From the NCBI RefSeq assembly GCF_024347635.1, contig NZ_AP025510.1:124001-188000 (forward strand): a stretch of DNA of 64,000 nucleotides, read 5' to 3'. The translations under genes and the position numbers were made by a program. This document shows, piece after piece, positions 49,321 through 60,774 of this stretch. Numbering within the stretch: the stretch's first letter is position 1; every line of letters begins with the position of its first letter. This DNA is from Vibrio tasmaniensis. Its GTDB lineage: Bacteria; Pseudomonadota; Gammaproteobacteria; Enterobacterales; Vibrionaceae. A model generated the notes under the pieces. The model ran no database searches and was not told the DNA's origin. It worked only from the letters and a program-made list of their open reading frames with translations.

Positions 49321-50025
49321 ATGGCAAAACTTACTAAGCGTATGCGCGTAATCCGCGACAAAGTTGAAGTAACTAAAGAGTACGAAATCAACGAAGCTGT
49401 TGCTCTTCTTAAAGAACTAGCTACTGCTAAATTCGTTGAGTCTGTAGATGTTGCTGTTAACCTAGGCATCGATGCTCGTAAATCTGACCAAAACGTACGT
49501 GGCGCAACTGTGCTACCTCACGGTACTGGCCGTGACATCCGCGTTGCTGTGTTCACTCAAGGTGCAAACGCAGAAGCAGCTAAAGCAGCTGGCGCAGATA
49601 TCGTTGGTATGGAAGATCTTGCTGAGCAAGTGAAAAAAGGCGAAATGAACTTCGACGTTGTTGTTGCTTCTCCTGATGCAATGCGTGTTGTTGGTCAACT
49701 AGGTACAATCCTAGGTCCACGCGGCCTTATGCCAAACCCTAAAGTTGGTACTGTAACTCCTAACGTTGCTGAAGCGGTTAAGAACGCTAAAGCTGGTCAG
49801 GTTCGTTACCGTAACGACAAGAACGGTATCATCCACACTACTATCGGCAAAGCGTCTTTCGAAGCTAACCAGCTTCAAGAGAACCTAGAAGCACTTCTAG
49901 TGGCTCTTAAGAAAGCTAAGCCTTCTTCAGCGAAAGGTACTTTCCTGAAGAAAGTAAGCATCTCTACTACGATGGGTGCTGGTGTTACTGTTGATCAAGC
50001 TAGTCTTGACACTCAAGCAAGTTAA
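49321..50025 (+). CDS. rplA: 50S ribosomal protein L1
   Basis: A 234-residue protein of the L1 stalk, involved in release of E-site tRNA; in E. coli it is also the repressor of its own operon. The hallmark [21 protein letters not shown] is present. It follows rplK by four bases. A promoter for rplJ lies immediately after its stop. Confidence 0.98.
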   Translation: MAKLTKRMRVIRDKVEVTKEYEINEAVALLKELATAKFVESVDVAVNLGIDARKSDQNVRGATVLPHGTGRDIRVAVFTQGANAEAAKAAGADIVGMEDLAEQVKKGEMNFDVVVASPDAMRVVGQLGTILGPRGLMPNPKVGTVTPNVAEAVKNAKAGQVRYRNDKNGIIHTTIGKASFEANQLQENLEALLVALKKAKPSSAKGTFLKKVSISTTMGAGVTVDQASLDTQAS

Positions 50026-50026
50026 T

Positions 50027-50054
50027 TTGCTTTGGCGCAGATTTAGTGTATACT
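50027..50054 (+). promoter_or_regulatory. Promoter of rplJ-rplL-rpoB-rpoC
   Basis: TTGCTT at 50027-50032 and TATACT at 50049-50054 with a 16-base spacer. The -10 lies in the loop of a perfect 8-bp inverted repeat (GGCGCAGA 50034-50041 / TCTGCGCC 50055-50062). The following leader to 50269 corresponds to the position of the structured L10-binding leader of E. coli. Confidence 0.72.
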
Positions 50055-50062
50055 TCTGCGCC

Positions 50063-50269
50063 TAATATTTGTGGTTGGGTGGTTTTTGAATCAATTCAAA
50101 ACTATCTATCCCAAGACCGTAGGCGCTGAACCTTTTTAAGATGAAGCTTAATAAAACCTACGTAGGCGATGTTGTCGTTAGAAATGAATTTATTCATTTT
50201 TGAATAACATCGTAAACGCTCAATGTATTTTATATTGAGTGCTGTAATCACAACCAGAGGTTAATCCAA
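50063..50269 (+). promoter_or_regulatory. rplJ leader, probable L10-L7/L12 autoregulatory RNA
   Basis: A 207-base untranslated leader with several inverted repeats, for example CCTACG / CGTAGG around 50120-50170 and AAATGAATTT / ATTCATTTTT near 50182-50205. In E. coli the L10(L12) complex binds this leader to repress translation. The equivalent position and length suggest the same, but I cannot show the kink-turn directly. Confidence 0.5.
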
Positions 50270-50764
50270 ATGGCTTTAAATCTTCAAGACAAAAAAGCAA
50301 TTGTTGCTGAAGTCAACGAAGCAGCCAGTGGTGCACTTTCTGCAGTTGTAGCTGACTCTCGTGGCGTTACTGTTGGCGCGATGACTTCTCTACGTAAACA
50401 AGCTCGCGAAGCGGGTGTTTACATGAGAGTTGTTCGTAACACACTAGCACGCCGTGCAGTAGAAGGTACTGAGTATGAGTGTCTACAAGACACATTTACT
50501 GGTCCTAGCCTACTTGCGTTCTCTAATGAGCACCCTGGTGCTGCAGCGCGTCTTTTCAAAGACTTCGCTAAAGAGAACAAAACATTCGAGATCAAAGCTG
50601 CTGCATTTGAAGGCGCAGTTACTGATGCTGATGTACTAGCGACACTACCAACTTACGACGAAGCTATCGCACGCCTAATGATGTGCATGAAAGAAGCTTC
50701 TGCTGGCAAGCTGGTTCGTACTATCGCTGCTGTTCGCGACCAAAAAGAAGAAGCTGCGGCATAA
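50270..50764 (+). CDS. rplJ: 50S ribosomal protein L10
   Basis: A 164-residue protein that forms the base of the L7/L12 stalk. The N-terminal globular part starts [15 protein letters not shown] with [10 protein letters not shown]; the C-terminal helix (about 135-160) binds L7/L12 dimers. AGAGG precedes the ATG. rplL follows after 57 bases. Confidence 0.97.
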   Translation: MALNLQDKKAIVAEVNEAASGALSAVVADSRGVTVGAMTSLRKQAREAGVYMRVVRNTLARRAVEGTEYECLQDTFTGPSLLAFSNEHPGAAARLFKDFAKENKTFEIKAAAFEGAVTDADVLATLPTYDEAIARLMMCMKEASAGKLVRTIAAVRDQKEEAAA

Positions 50765-50821
50765 GCCTTGCTTTTCACTGGTTGCTATTTAAACTTATTG
50801 TTGACTTAAAAGAGAATTGTT

Positions 50822-51187
50822 ATGTCTATTACTAACGAGCAAATCCTAGACGCAGTTGCAGAAATGTCTGTAATGCAAGTTGTTGAGCTTATCGAAGCTA
50901 TGGAAGAAAAATTCGGTGTTACTGCTGCTGCTGCAGTTGTAGCTGGTGGTGCTTCTGCTGAAGCTGCTGCTGAGCAAACTGAATTCGACGTTATCCTAAC
51001 TGCTGCTGGCGCTAACAAAGTACAAGTTATCAAAGCTGTACGTGGCGCAACTGGCCTAGGTCTTAAAGAAGCTAAAGGTCTTGTAGACTCAGCTCCTGCA
51101 GCGCTTAAAGAAGGCGTTGACAAAGCTGAAGCTGAAGCTCTTAAAGCACAGCTAGAAGAAGCTGGCGCTTCTGTTGAAATCAAGTAA
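50822..51187 (+). CDS. rplL: 50S ribosomal protein L7/L12
   Basis: A 121-residue stalk protein that recruits translation GTPases. It has an N-terminal dimerisation domain, an Ala-rich hinge (about 37-52) and a C-terminal domain with [20 protein letters not shown], the factor-binding surface. It is very acidic and alanine-rich, with strong codon bias. An attenuator-like hairpin separates it from rpoB. Confidence 0.98.
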   Translation: MSITNEQILDAVAEMSVMQVVELIEAMEEKFGVTAAAAVVAGGASAEAAAEQTEFDVILTAAGANKVQVIKAVRGATGLGLKEAKGLVDSAPAALKEGVDKAEAEALKAQLEEAGASVEIK

Positions 51188-51219
51188 TTATTACTTAATT
51201 TCCTAGCCGCAAGGCTAAT

Positions 51220-51250
51220 GGCTGGTGGTTTATTAACCACCGGCCTTTTT
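51220..51250 (+). terminator. Attenuator between rplL and rpoB
   Basis: The stem GGCTGGTGGTT / AACCACCGGCC is followed by TTTTT. In E. coli a partial terminator at this site lowers rpoBC transcription relative to the ribosomal proteins; the same role is inferred. The 172 bases from its end to rpoB contain no other gene. Confidence 0.85.
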
Positions 51251-51422
51251 GCGCTGTAGGGCTATGACGAAATTTCCGCTGTTTAACCGTCATGATCCGA
51301 GCAAAAAAACAGTCATTTTTTCGAAATGATTGTTCACTACAGTAAACAGCTGTTTGTCACCGCCCCCTCTTGAAGAGTGTTTTGGGTGGTTTGGGTCACT
51401 TATCAGCGAGCTGAGGAACCCC

Positions 51423-54400
51423 ATGGTTTACTCTTATACCGAGAAAAAGCGCATCCGTAAGGATTTTGGTACTCGTCCACAAGTTTTGGACATTCCATAC
51501 CTGTTATCGATCCAGCTTGATTCTTTCGATAAATTCATCGAACAGGATCCAGAAGGTCAATACGGTCTTGAAGCTGCTTTCCGTTCTGTATTTCCAATTC
51601 AGAGCTACAACGGCAATTCTGAGCTGCAATACGTTAGCTACCGTCTTGGTGAGCCAGTTTTTGACGTTAAAGAATGTCAAATCCGCGGTGTTACTTACTC
51701 AAAGCCACTACGCGTAAAACTACGTCTAGTTATCTTTGATCGAGATGCACCAGCAGGTACTGTAAAAGACATTAAAGAACAAGAAGTCTACATGGGCGAA
51801 ATTCCGCTTATGACAGACAATGGTACTTTCGTAATTAATGGTACCGAGAGGGTTATCGTATCCCAGCTGCACCGAAGCCCAGGCGTGTTCTTCGACAGTG
51901 ATAAGGGTAAGACCCACTCATCAGGTAAAGTTCTTTATAACGCACGTGTAATTCCTTACCGTGGCTCATGGTTAGACTTTGAGTTCGATCCTAAGGATAA
52001 CTTATTCGTACGTATCGACCGTCGTCGTAAGCTACCAGCATCGATTATCCTTCGTGCACTTGGTAAATCGACTGAAGAGATCCTAGATCTGTTCTTCGAC
52101 AAAGTGAACTTCGAAGTTAAAGACCAAACTCTACTTATGGAGTTGGTTCCTGATCGTCTACGTGGTGAAACTGCGTCATTCGACATCGAAGCAAACGGCA
52201 AAACTTACGTTGAGACTGGTCGTCGTGTAACAGCTCGCCATATCCGTCAACTTGAAAAAGATGGCGTTGAGCACATCGAAGTACCAGTAGAGTACATCGT
52301 TGAAAAGATTGCTGCGAAAGATTACATCAACGAAGCAACTGGCGAGATCATCGTTGGCGCAAACCAAGAGATTAGCCTAGAAGCGCTTGCTAACCTGTCT
52401 CAAGCAGGTCACAAGACTCTAGAAGTGCTGTTCACGAATGACCTAGACCATGGTCCATTCATGTCAGACACTCTACGTGCGGATAGCACAGTAGATCGCA
52501 TCTCTGCATTGGTAGAAATCTACCGCATGATGCGTCCTGGCGAGCCACCAACGAAAGAAGCTGCAGAATCATTGTTCGAAAGCCTATTCTTCTCTGAGGA
52601 TCGTTACGACCTATCAACTGTAGGCCGTATGAAATTCAACAGCTCTATCGAGCGTGAAGAAGAAGAAGAGCGCGGTACTCTGGATGAATCAGACATCATC
52701 GAAGTGATGAAGAAACTGATTGGTATCCGTAACGGTATTGGTGAAGTGGACGATATCGACCACCTTGGCAACCGTCGTATCCGTTCTGTAGGTGAAATGG
52801 CAGAAAACCAATTCCGTGTTGGTCTAGTTCGTGTAGAACGTGCCGTTAAAGAACGTCTAAGCCTTGGTGACCTTGATGCAATCATGCCTCAAGATCTTAT
52901 CAACGCTAAGCCGATCTCTGCTGCAGTTAAAGAATTCTTTGGCTCTTCACAGCTTTCACAGTTTATGGACCAAAACAACCCATTGTCAGAAGTTACGCAC
53001 AAGCGTCGTATCTCTGCTTTAGGTCCTGGTGGTCTTACTCGTGAGCGCGCAGGCTTCGAAGTACGTGACGTTCACGTAACTCACTACGGTCGTCTATGTC
53101 CGATCGAAACGCCTGAAGGTCCAAACATCGGTCTAATTAACTCGCTATCTGCGTTTGCACGTTGTAACGATTACGGTTTCCTAGAAACTCCGTACCGTCG
53201 TGTAGTAGATGGTGTAGTAACAGAAGAAGTTGATTACCTGTCTGCAATCCAGGAAGGTCAATTCGTAATCGCGCAAGCAAACACCATTCTTACTGAAGAA
53301 GGTACGTTTGCAGATGAGCTAATCACAGCTCGTCAAAAAGGTGAATCTGGTCTTCACCCACGCGATCACGTTGACTACATGGACGTTGCGACAAACCAAG
53401 TAGTATCTATCGCTGCTTCGCTTATCCCGTTCCTAGAACACGATGATGCGAACCGTGCATTGATGGGTGCCAACATGCAACGTCAAGCTGTACCAACACT
53501 GAGAGCTGATAAGCCTCTAGTCGGTACTGGTATTGAACGTAACATCGCAGTTGACTCTGGTGTTACAGCGGTTGCTAAACGTGGTGGTCAAGTTCAGTCT
53601 GTTGACGCTTCTCGTATCGTAGTTAAGGTTAACGAAGATGAATTGGTACCTGGCGAAGCTGGTATCGATATCTACAACCTAACTAAGTACACGCGTTCGA
53701 ACCAAAACACATGTATTAACCAACGTCCAACTGTACTTCCTGGTGAACCAGTTGCACGTGGCGATGTTCTTGCTGACGGTCCTTCAACAGACCTTGGTGA
53801 ACTTGCTCTTGGCCAAAACATGCGTATCGCATTCATGCCTTGGAACGGTTACAACTTCGAAGACTCGATCTTAGTATCTGAGCGCGTAGTTCAAGAAGAC
53901 CGTTTCACGACAATCCACATTCAAGAACTATCTTGTGTGGCTCGTGATACTAAGCTGGGTTCTGAAGAGATCACAGCTGATATTCCAAACGTAGGTGAGT
54001 CTGCTCTGTCTAAACTAGACGAGTCAGGTATCGTTTACATTGGTGCTGAAGTTAAGGGTGGCGACATCCTAGTTGGTAAAGTAACCCCTAAAGGTGAAAC
54101 TCAACTGACTCCTGAAGAGAAGCTACTACGTGCTATCTTCGGTGAGAAAGCATCTGATGTTAAAGATACTTCTCTACGTGTACCAAACTCTGTTTCGGGT
54201 ACTATCATCGATGTACAAGTCTTCACTCGCGATGGCGTAGAGAAAGACAAACGTGCACTTGAAATCGAACAGATGCAGCTTAAAGAAGCTAAGAAAGACC
54301 TAACTGAAGAGTTCCAAATTCTTGAGGGTGGCCTTCTTAACCGTGTTAAAGCTGTACTTCTGTCTGGTGGTTACTCTGAAGCTAAGCTTGATACGATCGG

Positions 54401-55451
54401 TCGTAAGCAATGGCTAGAGCAAGTTCTAGAAGACGATGCGCTACAAACACAGCTTGAGCAACTTGCTGAGCAGTGGGATGAGCTAAAAGCAGACTTCGAT
54501 AAGAAGTTTGAAACTAAGCGTCGTAAAATCACTCAAGGTGATGATCTAGCGCCTGGCGTTCTTAAGATTGTTAAAGTTTACCTAGCGGTTAAACGTCGTA
54601 TCCAGCCTGGTGATAAGATGGCCGGTCGTCACGGTAACAAAGGTGTAATCTCTAAGATTAACCCTGTTGAAGACATGCCATACGATGAGAAAGGTCAGCC
54701 TGTAGACATCGTACTTAACCCGCTGGGTGTACCATCGCGTATGAACATCGGTCAGATCCTAGAAGTTCACTTAGGTTTGGCTGCGAAAGGTATCGGTGAC
54801 AAGATCAACCAAATGGTTAAGGAACAACAAGAACTGCATAAGTTCCGCGAGTTCCTACAGAAGGTTTATGATCTTGGTGATACTCGTCAGAAAGTTGATA
54901 TTGCTGAACTGTCTGATGATCAAGTTCGTACACTGATCAAGAACCTACGTGGCGGTCTACCGATTGCTACACCTGTGTTCGACGGTGCTTCTGAGTCTCT
55001 AATCAAAGAACTACTTAAACTGGGTGATCTGCCAGAATCTGGTCAGCTTAAACTGTTTGATGGTCGTACTGGTGATTCGTTTGAGCGTCCTGTAACTGTT
55101 GGTTACATGTACATGCTGAAACTGAACCACTTGGTTGATGACAAGATGCATGCTCGTTCAACTGGTTCTTACAGCCTAGTAACTCAGCAACCACTTGGTG
55201 GTAAAGCTCAGTTCGGTGGTCAGCGTTTCGGTGAGATGGAAGTATGGGCACTAGAAGCATACGGTGCTGCATATACTCTACAAGAAATGCTAACAGTTAA
55301 GTCGGATGACGTTAACGGCCGTACTAAGATGTACAAGAACATCGTAGATGGTAACCATAGCATGGAACCTGGCATGCCAGAGTCGTTCAACGTACTGTTG
55401 AAAGAGATTCGCTCGCTAGGTATCAACATCGAGCTAGAAGACGAAGAGTAA
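51423..55451 (+). CDS. rpoB: RNA polymerase beta subunit
   Basis: 1342 residues, the same length as in E. coli. The frame is open back to 51330, but [16 protein letters not shown] at 51423 is the conserved start. The rifampicin-binding region [20 protein letters not shown] and [14 protein letters not shown] shows the wild-type residues at the usual resistance positions (Asp516, His526, Ser531 in E. coli numbering). Later conserved blocks include [29 protein letters not shown] and the C-terminal clamp [18 protein letters not shown]. rpoC follows after 90 bases. Confidence 0.98.
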   Translation: MVYSYTEKKRIRKDFGTRPQVLDIPYLLSIQLDSFDKFIEQDPEGQYGLEAAFRSVFPIQSYNGNSELQYVSYRLGEPVFDVKECQIRGVTYSKPLRVKLRLVIFDRDAPAGTVKDIKEQEVYMGEIPLMTDNGTFVINGTERVIVSQLHRSPGVFFDSDKGKTHSSGKVLYNARVIPYRGSWLDFEFDPKDNLFVRIDRRRKLPASIILRALGKSTEEILDLFFDKVNFEVKDQTLLMELVPDRLRGETASFDIEANGKTYVETGRRVTARHIRQLEKDGVEHIEVPVEYIVEKIAAKDYINEATGEIIVGANQEISLEALANLSQAGHKTLEVLFTNDLDHGPFMSDTLRADSTVDRISALVEIYRMMRPGEPPTKEAAESLFESLFFSEDRYDLSTVGRMKFNSSIEREEEEERGTLDESDIIEVMKKLIGIRNGIGEVDDIDHLGNRRIRSVGEMAENQFRVGLVRVERAVKERLSLGDLDAIMPQDLINAKPISAAVKEFFGSSQLSQFMDQNNPLSEVTHKRRISALGPGGLTRERAGFEVRDVHVTHYGRLCPIETPEGPNIGLINSLSAFARCNDYGFLETPYRRVVDGVVTEEVDYLSAIQEGQFVIAQANTILTEEGTFADELITARQKGESGLHPRDHVDYMDVATNQVVSIAASLIPFLEHDDANRALMGANMQRQAVPTLRADKPLVGTGIERNIAVDSGVTAVAKRGGQVQSVDASRIVVKVNEDELVPGEAGIDIYNLTKYTRSNQNTCINQRPTVLPGEPVARGDVLADGPSTDLGELALGQNMRIAFMPWNGYNFEDSILVSERVVQEDRFTTIHIQELSCVARDTKLGSEEITADIPNVGESALSKLDESGIVYIGAEVKGGDILVGKVTPKGETQLTPEEKLLRAIFGEKASDVKDTSLRVPNSVSGTIIDVQVFTRDGVEKDKRALEIEQMQLKEAKKDLTEEFQILEGGLLNRVKAVLLSGGYSEAKLDTIGRKQWLEQVLEDDALQTQLEQLAEQWDELKADFDKKFETKRRKITQGDDLAPGVLKIVKVYLAVKRRIQPGDKMAGRHGNKGVISKINPVEDMPYDEKGQPVDIVLNPLGVPSRMNIGQILEVHLGLAAKGIGDKINQMVKEQQELHKFREFLQKVYDLGDTRQKVDIAELSDDQVRTLIKNLRGGLPIATPVFDGASESLIKELLKLGDLPESGQLKLFDGRTGDSFERPVTVGYMYMLKLNHLVDDKMHARSTGSYSLVTQQPLGGKAQFGGQRFGEMEVWALEAYGAAYTLQEMLTVKSDDVNGRTKMYKNIVDGNHSMEPGMPESFNVLLKEIRSLGINIELEDEE

Positions 55452-55541
55452 TCCCTCTTTTTTATAAAGAAGATTGGATTACTTGGTAAAGGGGGCTCAC
55501 TTTAGTCGGTGAGCTCCTTTAACTCCTTACAGGAGCTGAAC

Positions 55542-58500
55542 GTGAAAGACTTATTAAACTTTCTAAAAGCACAGCATAAGACCGAAGAATTTGATGCAAT
55601 CAAAATCGGTCTATCTTCACCAGACACGATCCGTTCGTGGTCTTTTGGTGAAGTTAAAAAGCCAGAAACAATTAACTATCGTACGTTCAAACCTGAACGT
55701 GATGGTCTGTTCTGTGCACGTATTTTTGGTCCAGTTAAAGACTACGAATGTCTTTGTGGCAAATACAAGCGCCTGAAGCACCGTGGTGTTATCTGTGAGA
55801 AGTGTGGCGTTGAAGTTACACAAACTAAAGTTCGTCGTGACCGTATGGGCCACATCGAGCTTGCTTCACCAGTTGCTCACATCTGGTTCCTAAAATCACT
55901 ACCGTCTCGTATCGGTCTACTAATGGATATCCCTCTGCGTGATATCGAACGTGTTCTTTACTTCGAAATGTACGTAGTAACTGAACCGGGTATGACTGAT
56001 CTAGAAAAATCTCAGATGCTTACTGAAGAAGAGTATCTGGATCGTCTAGAAGAGTGGGGTGACGAATTCACTGCTAAGATGGGTGCTGAAGCGATCAAAG
56101 ATCTGCTTTCAACAATGGACCTTCATCAAGAAGTGGAAGAAATGCGCGAAGAGTTGGAAACAACTAACTCTGAAACTAAGCGTAAGAAAGTTACTAAGCG
56201 TTTGAAGCTAGTTGAAGCGTTCATTTCGTCAGGCAATAAGCCTGAGTGGATGATCCTAACTGTACTTCCAGTGCTACCGCCAGATTTGCGTCCTCTAGTA
56301 CCTCTAGATGGCGGTCGTTTTGCGACATCTGATCTGAACGACCTTTACCGTCGTGTTATCAACCGTAACAACCGTTTGAAGCGTCTTCTAGAGCTAGCGG
56401 CTCCAGACATCATCGTACGTAACGAAAAACGTATGCTGCAAGAGTCTGTTGATGCCCTTCTAGATAACGGTCGTCGCGGTCGTGCGATCACGGGTTCTAA
56501 CAAGCGTCCTCTGAAATCTCTTGCTGATATGATCAAGGGTAAACAAGGTCGTTTCCGTCAGAACCTTCTAGGTAAACGTGTAGACTACTCTGGCCGTTCT
56601 GTAATCACAGTAGGTCCATACCTTCGTCTACATCAGTGTGGTCTTCCTAAGAAGATGGCACTTGAGCTATTTAAGCCGTTCATCTACAGCAAGCTAGAAA
56701 CTCGTGGCATGGCTACGACAATCAAAGCTGCTAAGAAAATGGTAGAGCGCGAAGAAGCGATCGTTTGGGATATCCTAGACGAAGTGATCCGCGAACACCC
56801 AGTACTGCTTAACCGTGCACCTACACTTCACCGTCTAGGTATCCAAGCGTTTGAACCAGTACTAATCGAAGGTAAAGCGATTCAGCTTCACCCACTAGTG
56901 TGTGCGGCATACAACGCCGACTTCGATGGTGACCAAATGGCTGTACACGTGCCTCTAACTCTAGAAGCACAGCTTGAAGCTCGTACCCTAATGATGTCGA
57001 CGAATAACATTCTGTCGCCAGCATCAGGTGATCCAATCATCGTACCTTCTCAGGACGTTGTATTGGGTCTTTACTACATGACACGTGACAAGATCAACGT
57101 GAAAGGTGAAGGTATGTACCTTGCTGGCCCTGCTGAGGCTGAAAAGGCATACCGTACTAAGACTGCTGAGCTACACGCTCGCGTTAAAGTACGTATCACT
57201 GAAACAGTAGTAGACGAAGACGGCAATAGCACAACGAATACTGGCCTAGTAGATACGACTGTAGGTCGTGCAATGCTATGGCAGATCGTTCCTGCTGGCC
57301 TTCCGTACAGCATCGTTAACCAAAAGTTAGGTAAGAAGCAGATCTCTACTCTTCTTAACGAGTGTTACCGTAAGCTTGGTCTAAAAGATACAGTAGTATT
57401 TGCTGACCAAATCATGTACGCAGGTTTCGCATACGCGGCACTTTCTGGTGTTTCTGTAGGTATCAACGATATGGTTGTTCCTCAAGCGAAATACGATGAA
57501 ATTGAATCTGCTGAAGAAGAAGTTCGTGAAATCCAAGAGCAATTCCAATCTGGTCTTGTTACTGCGGGTGAGCGTTACAACAAAGTTATCGATATCTGGG
57601 CATCTACGAATGACCGCGTTGCGAAAGCAATGATGGATAACCTATCTTCTGAAACAGTTATTAACCGTGACGGCGAAGAAGAACAGCAAGAATCGTTCAA
57701 CAGCATCTACATGATGGCCGACTCGGGCGCACGTGGTTCTGCAGCTCAGATTCGTCAGCTAGCAGGTATGCGTGGTCTGATGGCGCGTCCAGATGGTTCA
57801 ATCATTGAAACGCCGATCACAGCGAACTTTAAAGAAGGTCTAAACGTCCTTCAGTACTTTATCTCAACGCACGGTGCTCGTAAGGGTCTTGCGGATACAG
57901 CACTGAAAACAGCAAACTCGGGTTACCTAACTCGTCGTCTAGTAGACGTTGCTCAAGACGTTGTAGTACACGAACATGACTGTGGCACGCATGAAGGTAT
58001 CGACATGATGCCTCACATCGAAGGTGGTGACGTTAAAGTTGCACTTTCTGAGCTTGCTCTAGGTCGTGTAGTAGCTGAAGACGTTCTTAAGCCTGGTACT
58101 GAAGATGTACTGATTCCACGTAATACTCTGATTGATGAGAAGTGGTGTCAAATCATGGAAGACAACTCAGTAGATAGCATGAAAGTGCGCTCTGTTGTTA
58201 CCTGTGATGCAGACTTCGGTTGTTGTGCACAGTGTTACGGTCGTGACCTAGCACGTGGTCACCTAGTGAACCAAGGTGAAGCAGTTGGTGTTATCGCTGC
58301 ACAATCTATCGGTGAACCGGGTACACAGCTAACGATGCGTACGTTCCACATCGGTGGTGCGGCATCTACTGCAGCAGCAGAGAACAGCATCCAAGCTAAG
58401 ACAACTGGTACTGTGAAACTTCACAATGCTAAGTTCGTAGTGAACAAAGATAAGAAACTGGTTATCACTTCTCGTGCATCTGAGATGACGATTATTGATG

Positions 58501-59744
58501 AATTCGGCCGTACTAAAGAGAAGCACAAACTTCCTTACGGTTCGATGCTAACCAAAGGCGACAACGCAGCAGTTACTGCTGGTGAAGTTGTAGCTAACTG
58601 GGAAGCGCATACCATGCCAATCATCACTGAAGTGGCAGGTCGTATCCAATTCGTAGATATGATCGATGGTATTACAGTTTCTCGTAACACTGACGATCTA
58701 ACGGGTCTTTCTTCAAGTGAAGTTACAGACGCAGCCGCTCGCCCAGCAGCAGGTAAAGATATGCGTCCAGCTATCAAACTTGTTGATGAGCAAGGTAACG
58801 ATGTAATGATCCCTGGTACTGATATGCCAGCTCACTACTTCCTACCAGGCAAAGCGATTGTAAACATCGAAGATGGCGCTGAAGTTGGCATTGGTGACAC
58901 ACTATCTCGTATCCCTCAAAAATCGAGCGGAAACAAAGATATCACCGGTGGTCTACCACGCGTAGCTGACCTATTCGAAGCTCGTAAGCCTAAAGAGCCT
59001 GCGATTCTTGCTGAGCACACAGGTACTGTGTCTTTCGGTAAAGAAACGAAAGGTAAGCGTCGTCTAGTAATCACTCGTGAAGGCGGTGACGCTTACGAAG
59101 AGATGATTCCTAAGCATCGTCAATTGAACGTGTTCGAAGGTGAGAAGATTGAACGTGGTGATGTAATCGCCGACGGTCCTGAAACTCCACACGATATCCT
59201 GCGTCTACGTGGTATCCACGCTGTGACTCAGTACATCGCGAACGAAGTTCAAGAAGTTTACCGCTTACAAGGCGTAAAGATTAACGATAAGCACATCGAG
59301 ACTATCGTTCGTCAAATGCTACGTAAGTGTACAATCACTCATTCTGGTGACTCTCCGTTCCTACCTGGCGAACAAGTTGAGTACCACAATGTTAAGATTG
59401 CTAACCGTAAGCTAGAAGCTGAAGGTAAAGAACTAGTACGTTTCGAACGTGATCTACTAGGTATTACTAAAGCATCTCTTGCAACTGAGTCATTCATCTC
59501 AGCTGCATCGTTCCAAGAAACGACTCGCGTACTAACAGAAGCTGCGGTTTCTGGTAAGCGTGATGACCTTCGCGGTCTGAAAGAGAACGTAATTGTTGGT
59601 CGTCTGATCCCAGCTGGTACTGGTTTCGCATACCACCAAGAGCGTCAAAAGCAACGTGAAGAAGAGCAAGAAGGTCCTTCAGCTGAACAAGCTACTGACA
59701 ATCTGGCAGCACTTCTAAACGCTGGTTTCTCTTCAGAAGAGTAA
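55542..59744 (+). CDS. rpoC: RNA polymerase beta' subunit
   Basis: 1400 residues starting at GTG (55542, reading [11 protein letters not shown]), five bases after AGGAG; this start matches E. coli, while the frame is open to 55509. The N-terminal zinc site [20 protein letters not shown], the catalytic Mg-binding [12 protein letters not shown] (around residue 460) and the second zinc site [13 protein letters not shown] are intact. The bridge helix/trigger loop region follows with [17 protein letters not shown] terminator ends the operon 28 bases after the stop. Confidence 0.98.
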   Translation: MKDLLNFLKAQHKTEEFDAIKIGLSSPDTIRSWSFGEVKKPETINYRTFKPERDGLFCARIFGPVKDYECLCGKYKRLKHRGVICEKCGVEVTQTKVRRDRMGHIELASPVAHIWFLKSLPSRIGLLMDIPLRDIERVLYFEMYVVTEPGMTDLEKSQMLTEEEYLDRLEEWGDEFTAKMGAEAIKDLLSTMDLHQEVEEMREELETTNSETKRKKVTKRLKLVEAFISSGNKPEWMILTVLPVLPPDLRPLVPLDGGRFATSDLNDLYRRVINRNNRLKRLLELAAPDIIVRNEKRMLQESVDALLDNGRRGRAITGSNKRPLKSLADMIKGKQGRFRQNLLGKRVDYSGRSVITVGPYLRLHQCGLPKKMALELFKPFIYSKLETRGMATTIKAAKKMVEREEAIVWDILDEVIREHPVLLNRAPTLHRLGIQAFEPVLIEGKAIQLHPLVCAAYNADFDGDQMAVHVPLTLEAQLEARTLMMSTNNILSPASGDPIIVPSQDVVLGLYYMTRDKINVKGEGMYLAGPAEAEKAYRTKTAELHARVKVRITETVVDEDGNSTTNTGLVDTTVGRAMLWQIVPAGLPYSIVNQKLGKKQISTLLNECYRKLGLKDTVVFADQIMYAGFAYAALSGVSVGINDMVVPQAKYDEIESAEEEVREIQEQFQSGLVTAGERYNKVIDIWASTNDRVAKAMMDNLSSETVINRDGEEEQQESFNSIYMMADSGARGSAAQIRQLAGMRGLMARPDGSIIETPITANFKEGLNVLQYFISTHGARKGLADTALKTANSGYLTRRLVDVAQDVVVHEHDCGTHEGIDMMPHIEGGDVKVALSELALGRVVAEDVLKPGTEDVLIPRNTLIDEKWCQIMEDNSVDSMKVRSVVTCDADFGCCAQCYGRDLARGHLVNQGEAVGVIAAQSIGEPGTQLTMRTFHIGGAASTAAAENSIQAKTTGTVKLHNAKFVVNKDKKLVITSRASEMTIIDEFGRTKEKHKLPYGSMLTKGDNAAVTAGEVVANWEAHTMPIITEVAGRIQFVDMIDGITVSRNTDDLTGLSSSEVTDAAARPAAGKDMRPAIKLVDEQGNDVMIPGTDMPAHYFLPGKAIVNIEDGAEVGIGDTLSRIPQKSSGNKDITGGLPRVADLFEARKPKEPAILAEHTGTVSFGKETKGKRRLVITREGGDAYEEMIPKHRQLNVFEGEKIERGDVIADGPETPHDILRLRGIHAVTQYIANEVQEVYRLQGVKINDKHIETIVRQMLRKCTITHSGDSPFLPGEQVEYHNVKIANRKLEAEGKELVRFERDLLGITKASLATESFISAASFQETTRVLTEAAVSGKRDDLRGLKENVIVGRLIPAGTGFAYHQERQKQREEEQEGPSAEQATDNLAALLNAGFSSEE

Positions 59745-59772
59745 GCTCTACGAGTAGTCTCTAAGAGATAAG

Positions 59773-59799
59773 AAAAAGGCACCTTCGGGTGCCTTTTTT
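59773..59799 (+). terminator. Terminator of the rplJL-rpoBC operon
   Basis: The stem AAAAAGGCACC / GGTGCCTTTTT with tetraloop TTCG and a T tract. Confidence 0.94.
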
Positions 59800-60067
59800 G
59801 TATCTGGTGTATTGATGTATTGATGTATTGATGTTTAACGAGAGACTTATAGCTTAGAAGTTGATAGGTATGATTGCTTGTCGATTGCTTGGCTGGTGGA
59901 CTTGGTCGCGAGTACTTTCTCAAAGGCAGTTTTAGTTGTTTTCTGGTATGCGGTGAGGATGAAACCGGTGACAAGTATTACGTCTGGTTATCGCAAAACA
60001 TCAGAGCAGGGACGAACCAATAGGCTCTGGTAAAAGAGTTGGATGTGTTAGGTAGTGCTACAGACAA
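59800..60067. other. rpoC-rsd intergenic region, no intact gene
   Basis: This stretch holds a three-copy tandem repeat of TATTGATG (59810-59833) and then about 220 bases with long open stretches in several frames. The minus frame reads PDVILVTGFILTAYQKTT and onward to a stop near 59850, but it has a stop just upstream. That could be the remains of a gene tail. I do not call a gene. Confidence 0.4.
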
Positions 60068-60095
60068 AACAAAAAGCTTGCACAGAGGCAAGCTT
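60068..60095 (-). terminator. Terminator after rsd
   Basis: On the minus strand the stem AAGCTTGC / GCAAGCTT with a 6-base loop is followed by a T-rich tract (TTTGTTTTG). Confidence 0.88.
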
Positions 60096-60111
60096 AGAAG
60101 ATGTTAAGCCA

Positions 60112-60603
60112 TTACGCTCCTGGTGGAACCGCTAGGCTGTCGGCAATTTGTTGTATCAGCTGGTCTTCAACCGCAAACCTAGCCTCAAGAATCTCACCTA
60201 CTAGTGACAGCTCACTATCAAAGCTTTCTAATGTATCGCTTGCTTTAATGGCAGCATATTTATCGGTGAAGTTGAGTAGTGGATCTGTGGTAAGAACGAT
60301 ATGACCATAAGATTGGTTAATTTCGTCTGTTGCTTTGAAGCCAGTAGACTGCCATTTGTCCATCACCATGTCATAGATTTTGAAATGACCTTCGGAGATG
60401 TAATCAACAAGATGTTGGCTGAATTTTTGGAGCGCTTCTGGAGAAGGCAGTTCGGTAATTGCCGTTGCTTTCGACGATGAAGGCTGTAGAGCGGCAAGCT
60501 TACAATACTCAACGATTAGAGACTGTCGAGTTTCGAGCCAATGATCGATGACCTCATTAGAGCCACCCCATTGTTCTTGTATTTGTTTGAATTTATTTAG
60601 CAT
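60112..60603 (-). CDS. rsd: Anti-sigma-70 factor Rsd (regulator of sigma D)
   Basis: A 163-residue all-helical protein that binds free sigma-70 region 4 in stationary phase, favouring alternative sigma factors. The N terminus MLNKFKQIQEQWGGSNEVIDHWL and the downstream segment RQSLIVEYCKLAAL match the Rsd/AlgQ family. I start at the second ATG (60603), eight bases after GAGG; the first ATG at 60609 is only two bases from it. It is divergent from nudC and sits near rpoBC. Confidence 0.93.
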   Translation of the reverse strand: MLNKFKQIQEQWGGSNEVIDHWLETRQSLIVEYCKLAALQPSSSKATAITELPSPEALQKFSQHLVDYISEGHFKIYDMVMDKWQSTGFKATDEINQSYGHIVLTTDPLLNFTDKYAAIKASDTLESFDSELSLVGEILEARFAVEDQLIQQIADSLAVPPGA

Positions 60604-60621
60604 GACCATGTCCTCATGATC

Positions 60622-60641
60622 TGATCACAACCTTGTGATCA
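60622..60641. repeat. 20-bp palindrome in the rsd 5' region
   Basis: TGATCACAA and TTGTGATCA are perfect inverted repeats separated by CC, 18 bases upstream of the rsd start codon. It could be an operator or a hairpin in the rsd leader RNA. It is not a standard CRP site, because the TGTGA halves point outward. Confidence 0.6.
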
Positions 60642-60774
60642 AGTAATTGCCTAAGCAAGGTCCGTTTTATTGGTAGCTACTAAAAGTAATAGCTTGAAAT
60701 ATTCTCTGCTACAACTCTAGTATGAAATTAGATTGCCAGTAAAATGAACGAACTGCAAGCAATGAGGCATAGGG

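Noticed and set aside
50806..51240. 144-residue antisense frame over rplL
   Set aside because: It mirrors the alanine-rich, codon-biased rplL gene; its composition is that of a shadow frame.
52965..53040. Rifampicin-resistance changes in rpoB
   Set aside because: The residues at the common resistance positions are wild type.
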